In this document: one piece after another, positions 16,918-25,455 of the stretch
Numbering within the stretch: the first letter of the stretch is position 1
Layout: each line of letters begins with the position of its first letter
The notes under the pieces: model-generated
Seen by the model: the letters and a program-made list of their open reading frames with translations, nothing else
Databases searched by the model: none
Told to the model about the DNA's origin: nothing
From: UBA961 sp049317525
GTDB taxonomy: Bacteria; Bacteroidota; Ignavibacteria; Kapaibacteriales; UBA961
NCBI GenBank assembly: GCA_049317525.1
Contig: JBMOIC010000002.1
Coordinates: 62,001 to 126,000, forward strand
Reading direction: 5' to 3'
DNA length: 64,000 nucleotides
Program-made: the position numbers and the translations under genes

Positions 16918-17838
16918 TTAGTTCTCTTGAATCAAATTATACTTTGCAAAAACAGGAATTAATCCGCAATCTAAAAGTACTTTTTGAATATTTGGGTCTT
17001 TTTCCATAAATGTTGCAAAGCCCCAAGGCAAATTTTGTCTTTTTTCTTTAAGATATGCAATAATAGGTATTCCAAAAGGATATTTTTTTTGTATAATAAA
17101 TCCTTGATGTACAATTTGAGGTGGAATACGTTTTCCTGTAGAATCTATATATCCTATTCTTAATGATTTTAATAATGGATTCTTTTGCACATACGATAAG
17201 TATCCTAATCCAATAGACTTCCCTTTCAAGACTTCCAACACGATTGAATCTCTAGAATCAATAAATGTTGCGATATTTTTTGCTGAATGTGATAATTGCG
17301 AAAAAAAGGATATTGCATTTGAATATTCTGAAGATTGTGCGCCCGGTATAAGTAAGATTGGTTCAGAACTTATTTTCTGAAAATACATTGATAATCTAAT
17401 TTTCCCAGAAATATAATCAGTTAATTGATTCATATTTAGTGTATCGATTGGATAATCTTTAGATACAAAAAAAACTAGACCATCATTCGCAATATGTATT
17501 TTTTGGAAGGAAATTCCAGACTGTTTTAAAAGTGAATCCTCATCAGGTAAATAATTTCTAGCTACAATAATACTCTTTGTCTTTTCCGAAAATAACTCAG
17601 CCATTGATGATCTGGCATTTTTGGAAAACAAGGTTATATGTGCATCAGGAAATGCCTTTTTATATATAGGCATTGCATTGTTAAAACAAGTATAGATTGA
17701 CTCGTCGCAATACACTGTGTCAGAACCTCTTAATGGAGATTCTATTGTTGAATCTGATTGCTTATCATTTGTTTCACAACTGATGAGCATTATAGATAAC
17801 ACTAGTAGAAGTATACACCAATTATATGTTTTCTTCAT
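16918..17838 (-). CDS. PstS-like periplasmic substrate-binding lipoprotein
   Basis: The product begins MKKTYNWCILLLVLSI and has lipobox MLISC, so it is a lipoprotein. The body resembles the phosphate ABC-transporter binding protein family: SDTVYCDESIY at the N-terminus, HIANDGLVFFVSKDYPIDTL in the middle, and FGIPIIAYLKEKRQNLPWGF near the C-terminus. No PstC/PstA/PstB permease is nearby. In this gene cluster the protein is usually found with TonB rather than a transporter, so a role as a periplasmic sensor or adaptor is possible. A GTG at 17847 is an alternative start. Either start overlaps the upstream gene end. Confidence 0.8.
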   Translation of the reverse strand: MKKTYNWCILLLVLSIMLISCETNDKQSDSTIESPLRGSDTVYCDESIYTCFNNAMPIYKKAFPDAHITLFSKNARSSMAELFSEKTKSIIVARNYLPDEDSLLKQSGISFQKIHIANDGLVFFVSKDYPIDTLNMNQLTDYISGKIRLSMYFQKISSEPILLIPGAQSSEYSNAISFFSQLSHSAKNIATFIDSRDSIVLEVLKGKSIGLGYLSYVQKNPLLKSLRIGYIDSTGKRIPPQIVHQGFIIQKKYPFGIPIIAYLKEKRQNLPWGFATFMEKDPNIQKVLLDCGLIPVFAKYNLIQEN

Positions 17839-18064
17839 GTTTTTCACTAACTGAATCTTGATTTTTCTTTATAAAATCTTTCCATTTTAACAAATACATT
17901 ATTAAACGGACAGAACCTACAGCAATCATAACCCAACCAATCCATTGAACTGAATCATTAGATTCTGTTGGTAAATTAAGCCAATTTGAAACAATAAAGA
18001 CTCCCATAAGAATTGTAATAACTCTTATAGAAATATTTAAATAATAAAATAAAGTAGTATTCAT
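17822..18064 (-). CDS. Small two-helix membrane protein of the TonB operon
   Basis: This 80-residue protein has two predicted membrane helices (about 7-27 and 39-58) and a charged C-terminal tail rich in Lys and Glu. I do not know a named family for it, though small membrane proteins occur at this place in TonB/PstS-like clusters of Bacteroidota. Its ATG lies only six bases downstream of a terminator T-run and lacks a Shine-Dalgarno sequence. Its 3' end overlaps the PstS-like gene, which indicates coupling. Confidence 0.7.
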   Translation of the reverse strand: MNTTLFYYLNISIRVITILMGVFIVSNWLNLPTESNDSVQWIGWVMIAVGSVRLIMYLLKWKDFIKKNQDSVSEKHEENI

Positions 18065-18070
18065 AAGTAC

Positions 18071-18121
18071 AAAAAAGCGCTGTGAACTATACTCTCATAC
18101 GAGAATTAAAGTAAACAGCGC
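18071..18121 (-). terminator. Terminator inside the TonB-PstS-like operon
   Basis: On the minus strand GCGCTGT (18121-18115) pairs with ACAGCGC (18083-18077), with an internal TCTC/GAGA pair at the apex, and is followed by TTTTTT (18076-18071). It lies between tonB and the small membrane protein gene. It should reduce transcription of the small-pstS-TPR-TPR part relative to exbB-exbD-exbD-tonB. Confidence 0.8.
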
Positions 18122-18140
18122 CTAAAATATAGTTAAATAA

Positions 18141-18914
18141 TCAACGTAAGCGAAACACAATAGGAATAACAACCCACACTTCAACAGGTTGACCATTTTG
18201 GGTAGCAGGTGGAAAGACCTGTGCCATAATAGCTTTTACAGCTGCAGGGTTTAATAACTCAGATGCAGTTTCTTCAACAATTGTTCTACCTGGTTTAGGC
18301 CTTCCGTCTTTGCCTATAAGAACTTTAATACTAACACGTCCTTCCACACCAGCCCTACGTGCCATTTCTGGATATTCGACTCTTCTTTGTAAATCAGGTA
18401 ATACCCTTGAAACAACTTCATTGTAATCTTGATCTGTTACAATAAATTCATCTGGACTAGGTTCTTCTTCTTTTTGAACAGATAAACCAGCATCTGTTGG
18501 TAAATCATCGATATTTATTTGTTGCTGATCACCAATTTGTGAAGATGAAGTTGATATTTCATCTACAGATGCAAATATTTGATCAGGAGCTACCATAGCA
18601 TCTGGAACAGGAACTGGATTTCCAGCTTGCGCTAAAGTACCAGTTACAATAATCTCAGGTGGCGGTGGCGGTGGCGCAGCATCTTGATTAACAGGTGTAT
18701 CAATCATATCTAAACGGGCCATACTTCTATACGGTGTTTTATATACCTTTTTTTCTCTTAAAGAGAATGCAAATACCGCTATTATGCAAATGATTAAAAA
18801 GGCCATTACATAATAGAATCCACGTAATGTAAATACCCTGATAATCTTTTTTAATTCATAAGCACCGTAGTCTTTTGAAGATATTACAAGTGTATCTGGA
18901 GTTGATAACATCAT
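18141..18914 (-). CDS. tonB: TonB energy-transducing protein
   Basis: This 257-residue inner-membrane protein couples the proton motive force to outer-membrane receptors. It has one membrane helix at about residues 33-51, a short proline run (PPPPPP, near residue 82) in the spacer, and a C-terminal TonB domain over about residues 165-257 with VEYPEMARRAGVEGRVSIK and EVWVVIPIVFRLR. The cytosolic N-terminus is longer than usual. The start ATGATG overlaps the exbD stop. A TonB-dependent receptor in this window (40100-42475) could be a partner. Confidence 0.92.
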   Translation of the reverse strand: MMLSTPDTLVISSKDYGAYELKKIIRVFTLRGFYYVMAFLIICIIAVFAFSLREKKVYKTPYRSMARLDMIDTPVNQDAAPPPPPPEIIVTGTLAQAGNPVPVPDAMVAPDQIFASVDEISTSSSQIGDQQQINIDDLPTDAGLSVQKEEEPSPDEFIVTDQDYNEVVSRVLPDLQRRVEYPEMARRAGVEGRVSIKVLIGKDGRPKPGRTIVEETASELLNPAAVKAIMAQVFPPATQNGQPVEVWVVIPIVFRLR

Positions 18915-19453
18915 AAGCCTATAATCTCCTCTTTATCTTTATCAGTTAAAGGAGCAATAGTAAACTTTCGTTCACGATTTAATTTTTCTGCTTGTAATGC
19001 TTGGGTAATTTTAATTTCTGCAAGATTTAATTCATCAAGGATATTAACTACAGTTTCGAAATTGACATTATCATCAATCTTGAGTACGGTAATTAATTCA
19101 TTTTTTAAATCAAGATTTGATTTAATTGATTGATTTCTTAAATCTTTTAGAACTATTGGCTGAGGTGCATCTTTTGCTTGATTGTAAAAGATTTTACCAT
19201 CGCCACGAACTCGAATAGTAAACAATTTTGATTCTGCAACTTCTACATCTTCAGTTTCAGGAGGAACTGCCATGTCCATAATTTGTGGCGTTGTTAACGT
19301 CGTTACGAACATAAAGAAAGTAAGCAAAAGAAAAGTAATGTCTACTAGAGGAGTCATATCAATACGGAAACCAACGCGTTTTTTTGCTTTGCGTTTACTG
19401 TGTTTTCCGCGCTTCGGCCTACCGCCGCCGCCTAGTTCTCCACCACCGGCCAT
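18911..19453 (-). CDS. exbD: ExbD/TolR-family protein, second copy
   Basis: This 180-residue protein is a stator-type component of the ExbBD proton channel. A basic, glycine-rich N-terminus (residues 1-28) precedes the single helix with RIDMTPLVDITFLLLTFFMF, whose second aspartate is the proton-carrying residue of the family. The rest is the periplasmic domain. It is preceded by a good Shine-Dalgarno (AGGAGAAC). Two different ExbD genes in tandem are typical of this operon type and may form a heteromeric stator. Confidence 0.93.
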   Translation of the reverse strand: MAGGGELGGGGRPKRGKHSKRKAKKRVGFRIDMTPLVDITFLLLTFFMFVTTLTTPQIMDMAVPPETEDVEVAESKLFTIRVRGDGKIFYNQAKDAPQPIVLKDLRNQSIKSNLDLKNELITVLKIDDNVNFETVVNILDELNLAEIKITQALQAEKLNRERKFTIAPLTDKDKEEIIGL

Positions 19454-19462
19454 AACGTTCTC

Positions 19463-20032
19463 CTATTGCTCTTTGTCTGTTACAAAATTAAACTGAGTTT
19501 GACGACTTCTTCTCATCACTTCCATAACATCAGCTATCCATTTAAATCGTACTCTACGATCAGCATCAACAGCAAACTTTAAACTAGCTTGTTCAGCTTT
19601 AGATTTTTTCATAGCATTAAAAGCTTTAGACTGTGTTCTTGTAGCTTTTACTAATGCTTCTAATTCATCAACTTTAATAGTTTTAATCTGTGATTTTGAA
19701 AGTTCTTTCCTTCCCGGTGTTAACCATTCAGAAAGGCTAGGATCTTCTTTTACCATATTCCATAATTCAGGGTTAGACACAGAATAATAATATGCTGTAT
19801 CAGCTACTTTTGTAGAATCTAAAGCTATTTTGATAACCGCAACATCCTTTTCAGGAAGTTTAGAAGTATCAGCTGCAGATTTGGGCCTTTTTATCTGAAA
19901 TTTTTGTTCATTGTCGGCATCAGACTTAAATTTTGCCGTGAACATGAAAAATGTTAAAAGAAGAAAAGTAATATCTACAAGAGGGGTCATGTCTATAACA
20001 AAACCCGTCCGTTTCATTTTCACCTTTGGCAT
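19463..20032 (-). CDS. exbD: ExbD/TolR-family protein, first copy
   Basis: This 189-residue paralogue has the same helix, IDMTPLVDITFLLLTFFMFT, with the conserved aspartate. Its periplasmic domain is longer than that of the second copy and unlike it (PELWNMVKEDPSLSEWLT), ending with FKWIADVMEVMRRSRQTQFN. A Shine-Dalgarno GGAGAG precedes the ATG at 20032. It lies between exbB and the second exbD with gaps of 51 and 9 bases. Confidence 0.93.
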   Translation of the reverse strand: MPKVKMKRTGFVIDMTPLVDITFLLLTFFMFTAKFKSDADNEQKFQIKRPKSAADTSKLPEKDVAVIKIALDSTKVADTAYYYSVSNPELWNMVKEDPSLSEWLTPGRKELSKSQIKTIKVDELEALVKATRTQSKAFNAMKKSKAEQASLKFAVDADRRVRFKWIADVMEVMRRSRQTQFNFVTDKEQ

Positions 20033-20083
20033 TATTCACTCTCCAATTGACTGAGAATTGCGGGATAATGATTCATGCCGCTA

Positions 20084-20935
20084 CTATTTCTTAACTTTAA
20101 TTGTTAAAATTTCCATAACTGATAAAATTGCTTCATCAATCATATACACAAAATTGTCAACCTTAGTTGTAAAGAAATTAAAAGATAAAATCGATACAAT
20201 GGCGGCTGCTAATCCAAAAGCTGTATTATACAATGCTTCTGAAATACCAATAGATAAAGCTTGTGCTGATACCGCTCCACCACTTGCTCCAAGAGCAGCA
20301 AAAGAACGAATCATTCCAAGAGTGGTACCTAATAATCCAACCATAGTTGAAACAGAAGCCACAGTAGAAAGAATAACTAGATTCTTCTCCAAAAGTGGAG
20401 TTTCCAAGTTTGTTGCTTCATCAATTGCTCTTTGAACTTCAGAAAGCTTCTTTTCTGAATCATATTTAGTATCATTTTCTAATTGTACATAACGCTCAAG
20501 AGCAGAACGTACAATATTAGATAATGAGCCTTGCTGTTTGGCGCATGCTTCAATTGCATTGTTTACATTGCCAGATTCTAGATTTGTAGAAACTGTTTTT
20601 ACAAATTCTCTTAGATCTCCATTACCTTGTGCTTTATTGATAAACAAATATCGTTCTACAATAAATGTGATTGCTATAAAAAGCATACCTAAAAGTGCTG
20701 CAACAAGTGGTCCACCAGTATGAATAGTACCCAAAGTGTTTAATGGTTCATGACGACCAAATGCATCCTTAAAATTTCCTGGGGCTCCCATGAATAATCC
20801 CCAAATTAAATCTGCAATTGCTAGCCACAGAAAAACTACAAAGGAATTAAAAGAACGGAGCATTGCATAGCTGATTCCTGCTGCTGCAAACAAAAGAATA
20901 CCGACGCCAATAACGACGTATGAAAACTGATCCAT
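20084..20935 (-). CDS. exbB: ExbB/TolQ/MotA-family proton channel protein
   Basis: This 283-residue inner-membrane protein forms the ExbBD channel that energises TonB. There are hydrophobic segments near residues 5-28, 31-48, 75-95, 190-212 and 235-255. The family core is visible in NLVILSTVASVSTMVGLLGT and TLGMIRSFAALGASG, followed by SIGISEALYNTAFGLAAAI. Two extra N-terminal helices compared with E. coli ExbB are usual for this lineage. A Shine-Dalgarno GGAAG precedes the ATG. It is the first gene of the operon. Confidence 0.94.
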   Translation of the reverse strand: MDQFSYVVIGVGILLFAAAGISYAMLRSFNSFVVFLWLAIADLIWGLFMGAPGNFKDAFGRHEPLNTLGTIHTGGPLVAALLGMLFIAITFIVERYLFINKAQGNGDLREFVKTVSTNLESGNVNNAIEACAKQQGSLSNIVRSALERYVQLENDTKYDSEKKLSEVQRAIDEATNLETPLLEKNLVILSTVASVSTMVGLLGTTLGMIRSFAALGASGGAVSAQALSIGISEALYNTAFGLAAAIVSILSFNFFTTKVDNFVYMIDEAILSVMEILTIKVKK

Positions 20936-21058
20936 ACTACTTCCACATATGAATATTAATAATAGGTTGACTGCATCTTAACATTATAAAGAAAACATGT
21001 ACATTATTCTTTATACTTATTTTGTACTCTTAAAAGTTTATCACTCTAAAAGCATGTT

Positions 21059-21066
21059 CAAATCTA
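21059..21066 (-). promoter_or_regulatory. Candidate -7 promoter element for the exbB operon
   Basis: TAGATTTG on the minus strand matches the Bacteroidota -7 consensus TAnnTTTG and lies in the 233-base spacer upstream of exbB. The predicted leader would be about 115 bases. No convincing -33 TTTG is at the right spacing, so confidence is low. The rest of the spacer holds no clear ORF. Confidence 0.3.
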
Positions 21067-21168
21067 CAAAAATTTCTACTTTCTAAATCTTATTTTTTCT
21101 CCACATCATCATGTATTATTTGAATTTAATGTATGATATTAATGGGATGTTCTTAAAATTCCCAATAA

Positions 21169-22035
21169 TCAATATATTCTTCCCCAAATAACACGGTTTA
21201 GTCCAGATAAATCTTTTAACACATGTAATTCTGATGAGATCTCTATAAACATGTTCTTGATGATATCTGCATGGTCTGCATGAATTTCGAAAAAATAAGC
21301 TCCACCTGAACAAATCATAGAATGAATATTTATGGCAAAAAAAGTATAAAACTTTAAACCATTTTCATTATCTGTTAATGCAATATGTGGTTCGAAAGAT
21401 AATTCAGGCTGCTTATTGATCATCTCTTCGGAAGACATATATGGAGGATTAGATATCAGAACAGTACTTTTTTCAATTGAATCTTTAAATATATCTGCTT
21501 GAGAAAAATTGATAGTAACATTATTAATTTCTGCATTGTGCTTAGCAATAGTTATTGCTTGGGCAGAAATATCTATTCCAGAAATCGACTCTATTTTTTC
21601 AGGACTTGCTTTTGATGCTATTGTTATTGGTATACAACCAGAGCCCGTACCTATATCTATGATTTTCTGTCTGTGATTTTGTTGCTGTAAATATTGTAAT
21701 ACTGTATCAACAAGTATCTCAGTTTCTGGCCTAGGAATTAATACATGATTATTTACATCGAATTCTAATCCATAAAAATGAGATTTTCCTATTACATATT
21801 GCAAAGGTTCTCTTTTTGCTCTTCTACCACAATATTCTCTAAGTACTGATAATTCATGTTCTGCTAATGGGCGATCATACAATACATATAATTGCACCCT
21901 AGAAATATGTAATGTATGGCATAACAGAAGTTCTATTGTTAATCGTGGACTATCAATACCTTTTTGTTCAAAATATTCTTTACCCCAATGAATAAGGTCT
22001 AATATTGTCCATATTTTACCAATTTCCTTTGCCAT
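21169..22035 (-). CDS. prmC: Release-factor glutamine methyltransferase
   Basis: This 288-residue SAM-dependent enzyme methylates the GGQ glutamine of peptide chain release factors. The N-terminal helical domain has SPRLTIELLLCHTL. The SAM motif is IDIGTGSGCIPITIA and the catalytic motif is NPPY in VLISNPPYMSSEEM, followed by EPHIALTDNENGLKFY. The length fits PrmC/HemK. It follows carB with a single base between stop and start (TGA-T-ATG), so the two are co-translated although functionally unrelated. Confidence 0.95.
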   Translation of the reverse strand: MAKEIGKIWTILDLIHWGKEYFEQKGIDSPRLTIELLLCHTLHISRVQLYVLYDRPLAEHELSVLREYCGRRAKREPLQYVIGKSHFYGLEFDVNNHVLIPRPETEILVDTVLQYLQQQNHRQKIIDIGTGSGCIPITIASKASPEKIESISGIDISAQAITIAKHNAEINNVTINFSQADIFKDSIEKSTVLISNPPYMSSEEMINKQPELSFEPHIALTDNENGLKFYTFFAINIHSMICSGGAYFFEIHADHADIIKNMFIEISSELHVLKDLSGLNRVIWGRIY

Positions 22036-22036
22036 A

Positions 22037-25000
22037 TCAAGCGGCTGGAATTAATGATTTCTTAAAATATTCTTGCAATGATTTTACTTCTGGTTCATTG
22101 GTAATAGATTCCTGAATTCCACTCAAAGAAGCATAAGCAGCTGCTAAAGTAGTAAATAAAGGTATTTTATGTTTTAATGCTGTTTGGCCCATAATATGTT
22201 CATCATATCTTGCATTTTCTCCAATTGGTGTATTTATTACCAAATGTACTTTTCCTTCTGACATAGCATCTATTATGCTTGGCCTTCCCTCATAGTGCTT
22301 TAATACTTTTTCAGCGATTATACCATGCTGCAATAAGAAATCAGCTGTTCCTGAGGTAGCAATCAAGGAGAATCCTAATTCGGTATAACCTCTTGCAATT
22401 TCAGCTGCTCGAATTGTTTTTTCAAGATCACTCAAAGAAATAAAAACAGTTCCTTGTAATGGCAATGTATTTCCAGATGAAATTCTTGATTTAATAATTG
22501 CTTTTCCAAATGTACTATCAATTCCCATAACTTCACCTGTAGAACGCATTTCAGGCCCTAAAAATACAGATGCTTTAGGAAATTTTATAAATGGAAATAC
22601 AGATTCCTTAATTGCAACTCTTTTAGCCGAAAGCGAAAAATCTCTAACACCTATATCTTTAATTTTCTCACCAAGCATAATTCTCATTGCGATTTGAGAC
22701 AGATTTACATTTGTTGATTTTGCTACAAATGGAACTGTTCTGGAAGCTCTTGGATTGACTTCTAAAACATAAATTTTACCACTTTGTATTGCAAATTGAA
22801 TATTCAACAGGCCTATAACATGTAATGCTTTTGCTAATTTTCTTGTATACAAAACCATGATGTCAAATTGTTCATTTGTAATCGAATAAGGAGGCAATAC
22901 GCAGCTAGAATCACCACTATGAACTCCTGCCTCTTCGATATGTTGCATCATACCGCCAATTACTACTTCATCACCATCAGATACTGCATCAACATCAAAT
23001 TCATATGCATTCTCTAAAAATCTATCAATCAGAATTTGATTATTAGGAAATGCTTCAATAGCCTTAAGAACATAATGCCTTAAGGATTCTTCTCTATAGC
23101 AAATGTGCATCGCACGTCCACCTAATACATAGCTTGGCCTTACAAGTACTGGATATCCAATATGTTGAGCTACCAAAGCTGCTTCATCAGCGTTTAGGAC
23201 TGTTCCCCATTCTGGACAAGGTATTGCTAAATCTTGTAGCAAAGCTCCAAAACGTTTTCTATCTTCTGCTAAATCAATTCCTTCGTGTGATGTTCCTATG
23301 ATTGGAGCACCATATTCATGTAGTTTTTTAGATAATTTTAGTGGTGTTTGTCCTCCAAAAGTAACTACTACACCATCAGGCTGTTCAAAATCCAAAACAT
23401 TCAACACATCTTCGAAAGTTAATGGTTCAAAATATAATTTAGTAGTCGTATCATAATCTGTAGAAACTGTTTCGGGATTACAATTAATCATTATTGTTTC
23501 ATAATTAGCATTTCTGGCAGCAAAAACTCCTTGAACACAACAATAGTCGAACTCAATTCCTTGTCCAATTCTATTAGGACCACTGCCCAGGATAACTACT
23601 TTTTTATTATCAGTTCTTATTGCTTCATTTTCAGTTTCATATGTTGAATAATGATACGGAGTATCTGATTCAAATTCTGCTGCACAAGTATCAACTGTTT
23701 TGAATACAGGTATGATGCCCAAATTTTTTCTATAATGTCTTACAGCATATTCATCAGATTTCGTTAATACTGCAATTTGAATATCAGAAAAACCAATTTC
23801 TTTTAAATATCGTAAATGAGTAGCATCAATGTCTTCGAGTGTATTATTATGTTCAATTAGAGACAGTGCTGCATCAACAATCTCTTTGCATTGGTGTAAA
23901 AACCATGAATCATAGCCAGCTAATGTATGAATCTCTGAAATTGATATTCCAAATCTTAATGCATCACAAACATCATAAATAGAAACTGAGGTATGAATTT
24001 TCAATCTATTCTTTAGGTCTATTAATTGATGTTCAGATATACTGTTTGAAAGGTATATATCGGAATCAAAGCCAAAACCAAAGCGTCCTTTTTCTGTAGA
24101 TCTTAATGCTTTTTGAAAAGATTCTTTAAATGTTCTTCCAAATGACATTGCTTCTCCAACAGATTTCATCTGAATTCCAAGTATGTCTTCTACATCTCTG
24201 AACTTTTCAAAATCCCATCTAGGAACTTTCGTAACTACATAATCAATAGATGGTTCAAAGCATGCGGGTGTTTTTTCTGTGATATCATTAATAATTTCAT
24301 CTAAAGTATAACCAACTGCTAATTTTGCAGCTATCTTAGCTATTGGAAATCCGGTAGCTTTAGAAGCCAAAGCAGAACTTCTAGAAACCCTAGGATTCAT
24401 TTCTATAACGATAATTCTACCATTTTTAGGATTAACAGCAAATTGTACATTAGATCCACCGGTTTCTACACCAATTTCTCTCATTATCTTTATTGCTGCA
24501 TCACGCATTTGCTGATATTCTCTATCAGTTAATGTTTGTGCTGGTGCTACTGTAATAGAATCACCAGTATGAACTCCCATTGGGTCAACATTTTCGATTG
24601 AACATACTATAACACAATTATCTTTGGTATCCCTCATCACTTCTAATTCATATTCTTTCCACCCTAAAATAGATTCTTCTACAAGTACTCTTTGAATAGG
24701 GCTTGCCATAATCCCAATTTCTAGTAATTGTTTAAATTCATCCAAATTATATGCAATACCGCCTCCAGAGCCACCCAATGTATAAGATGGCCTTATAACA
24801 GCCGGAAATCCTATTTTTTGGATAATATCTAAACCTTCCTGTAAGGAATTTACAAATCCACCTTCGGGCATTTCCAAATCACAGTTTTTCATTGCCTGTA
24901 AAAATAATTCTCTGTCCTCTGCTTTTTTAATAGCAGATACACTAGACCCAATTAAGGTAACATTATATTTTTCAAGTATACCTTTTTCATATAAATCCAT

Positions 25001-25297
25001 AGCTGCATTTAATGCAGTTTGGCCACCCATAGTAGGAAGAATAGCGTCTGGACGTTCTTTTTGAATAATTTTTTCAATGTATTCTGATGTGATGGGCTCT
25101 ATATAAGTAGCATCAGCAATGATAGGATCTGTCATTATTGTAGCAGGATTAGAATTTACTAAAGAAACTCTAAAACCTTCTTCTTTTAATACTTTACAAG
25201 CCTGAGTGCCACTATAATCAAATTCGCATGCTTGTCCAATTACAATCGGACCACTACCTATTACTAGTATTGAATGTATATCTTGTCTACGTGGCAT
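22037..25297 (-). CDS. carB: Carbamoyl-phosphate synthase large subunit
   Basis: This 1086-residue enzyme makes carbamoyl phosphate for pyrimidine and arginine synthesis. It consists of two homologous ATP-grasp halves: the first with VIGSGPIVIGQACEFDYSGT and EMNPRVSRSSALASKATG, the second with ILGSGPNRIGQGIEFDYCC and EVNPRASRTVPFVAKST. The C-terminal MGS-like allosteric domain runs from about residue 940 and includes FSLIATSGTADFLLQHG. The length is normal. The small subunit gene carA is not in the window. A candidate promoter and operator precede it. Confidence 0.97.
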   Translation of the reverse strand: MPRRQDIHSILVIGSGPIVIGQACEFDYSGTQACKVLKEEGFRVSLVNSNPATIMTDPIIADATYIEPITSEYIEKIIQKERPDAILPTMGGQTALNAAMDLYEKGILEKYNVTLIGSSVSAIKKAEDRELFLQAMKNCDLEMPEGGFVNSLQEGLDIIQKIGFPAVIRPSYTLGGSGGGIAYNLDEFKQLLEIGIMASPIQRVLVEESILGWKEYELEVMRDTKDNCVIVCSIENVDPMGVHTGDSITVAPAQTLTDREYQQMRDAAIKIMREIGVETGGSNVQFAVNPKNGRIIVIEMNPRVSRSSALASKATGFPIAKIAAKLAVGYTLDEIINDITEKTPACFEPSIDYVVTKVPRWDFEKFRDVEDILGIQMKSVGEAMSFGRTFKESFQKALRSTEKGRFGFGFDSDIYLSNSISEHQLIDLKNRLKIHTSVSIYDVCDALRFGISISEIHTLAGYDSWFLHQCKEIVDAALSLIEHNNTLEDIDATHLRYLKEIGFSDIQIAVLTKSDEYAVRHYRKNLGIIPVFKTVDTCAAEFESDTPYHYSTYETENEAIRTDNKKVVILGSGPNRIGQGIEFDYCCVQGVFAARNANYETIMINCNPETVSTDYDTTTKLYFEPLTFEDVLNVLDFEQPDGVVVTFGGQTPLKLSKKLHEYGAPIIGTSHEGIDLAEDRKRFGALLQDLAIPCPEWGTVLNADEAALVAQHIGYPVLVRPSYVLGGRAMHICYREESLRHYVLKAIEAFPNNQILIDRFLENAYEFDVDAVSDGDEVVIGGMMQHIEEAGVHSGDSSCVLPPYSITNEQFDIMVLYTRKLAKALHVIGLLNIQFAIQSGKIYVLEVNPRASRTVPFVAKSTNVNLSQIAMRIMLGEKIKDIGVRDFSLSAKRVAIKESVFPFIKFPKASVFLGPEMRSTGEVMGIDSTFGKAIIKSRISSGNTLPLQGTVFISLSDLEKTIRAAEIARGYTELGFSLIATSGTADFLLQHGIIAEKVLKHYEGRPSIIDAMSEGKVHLVINTPIGENARYDEHIMGQTALKHKIPLFTTLAAAYASLSGIQESITNEPEVKSLQEYFKKSLIPAA

Positions 25298-25326
25298 CAG
25301 ATTTATCTTGAAAATGATATGAGGTA

Positions 25327-25373
25327 TGTTTCCAGCGGAAACAAATATTCACATTTGATGGAATTTTAGCAAA
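25327..25373 (-). promoter_or_regulatory. Candidate carB promoter with palindromic operator
   Basis: On the minus strand TTTG (25373-25370) is followed after 20 bases by AATATTTG (25349-25342), one mismatch from TAnnTTTG. The perfect 17-base palindrome TGTTTCCAGCGGAAACA (25327-25343) overlaps the end of the -7 element and covers the expected transcription start. The dyad and spacing are seen directly; regulation, for example by pyrimidines or arginine, is inferred. Confidence 0.55.
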
Positions 25374-25455
25374 TCATATGTATAAAACTTACATATATTC
25401 TTAAAAGCTTTCTTGAAAATATTGTTTGCTTTACATTCTAATTTTCTGAACATTT

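Noticed and set aside
21116..21313. Short minus-strand frame across the 3' end of prmC
   Set aside because: It is in another frame of a well-supported gene with no independent evidence.
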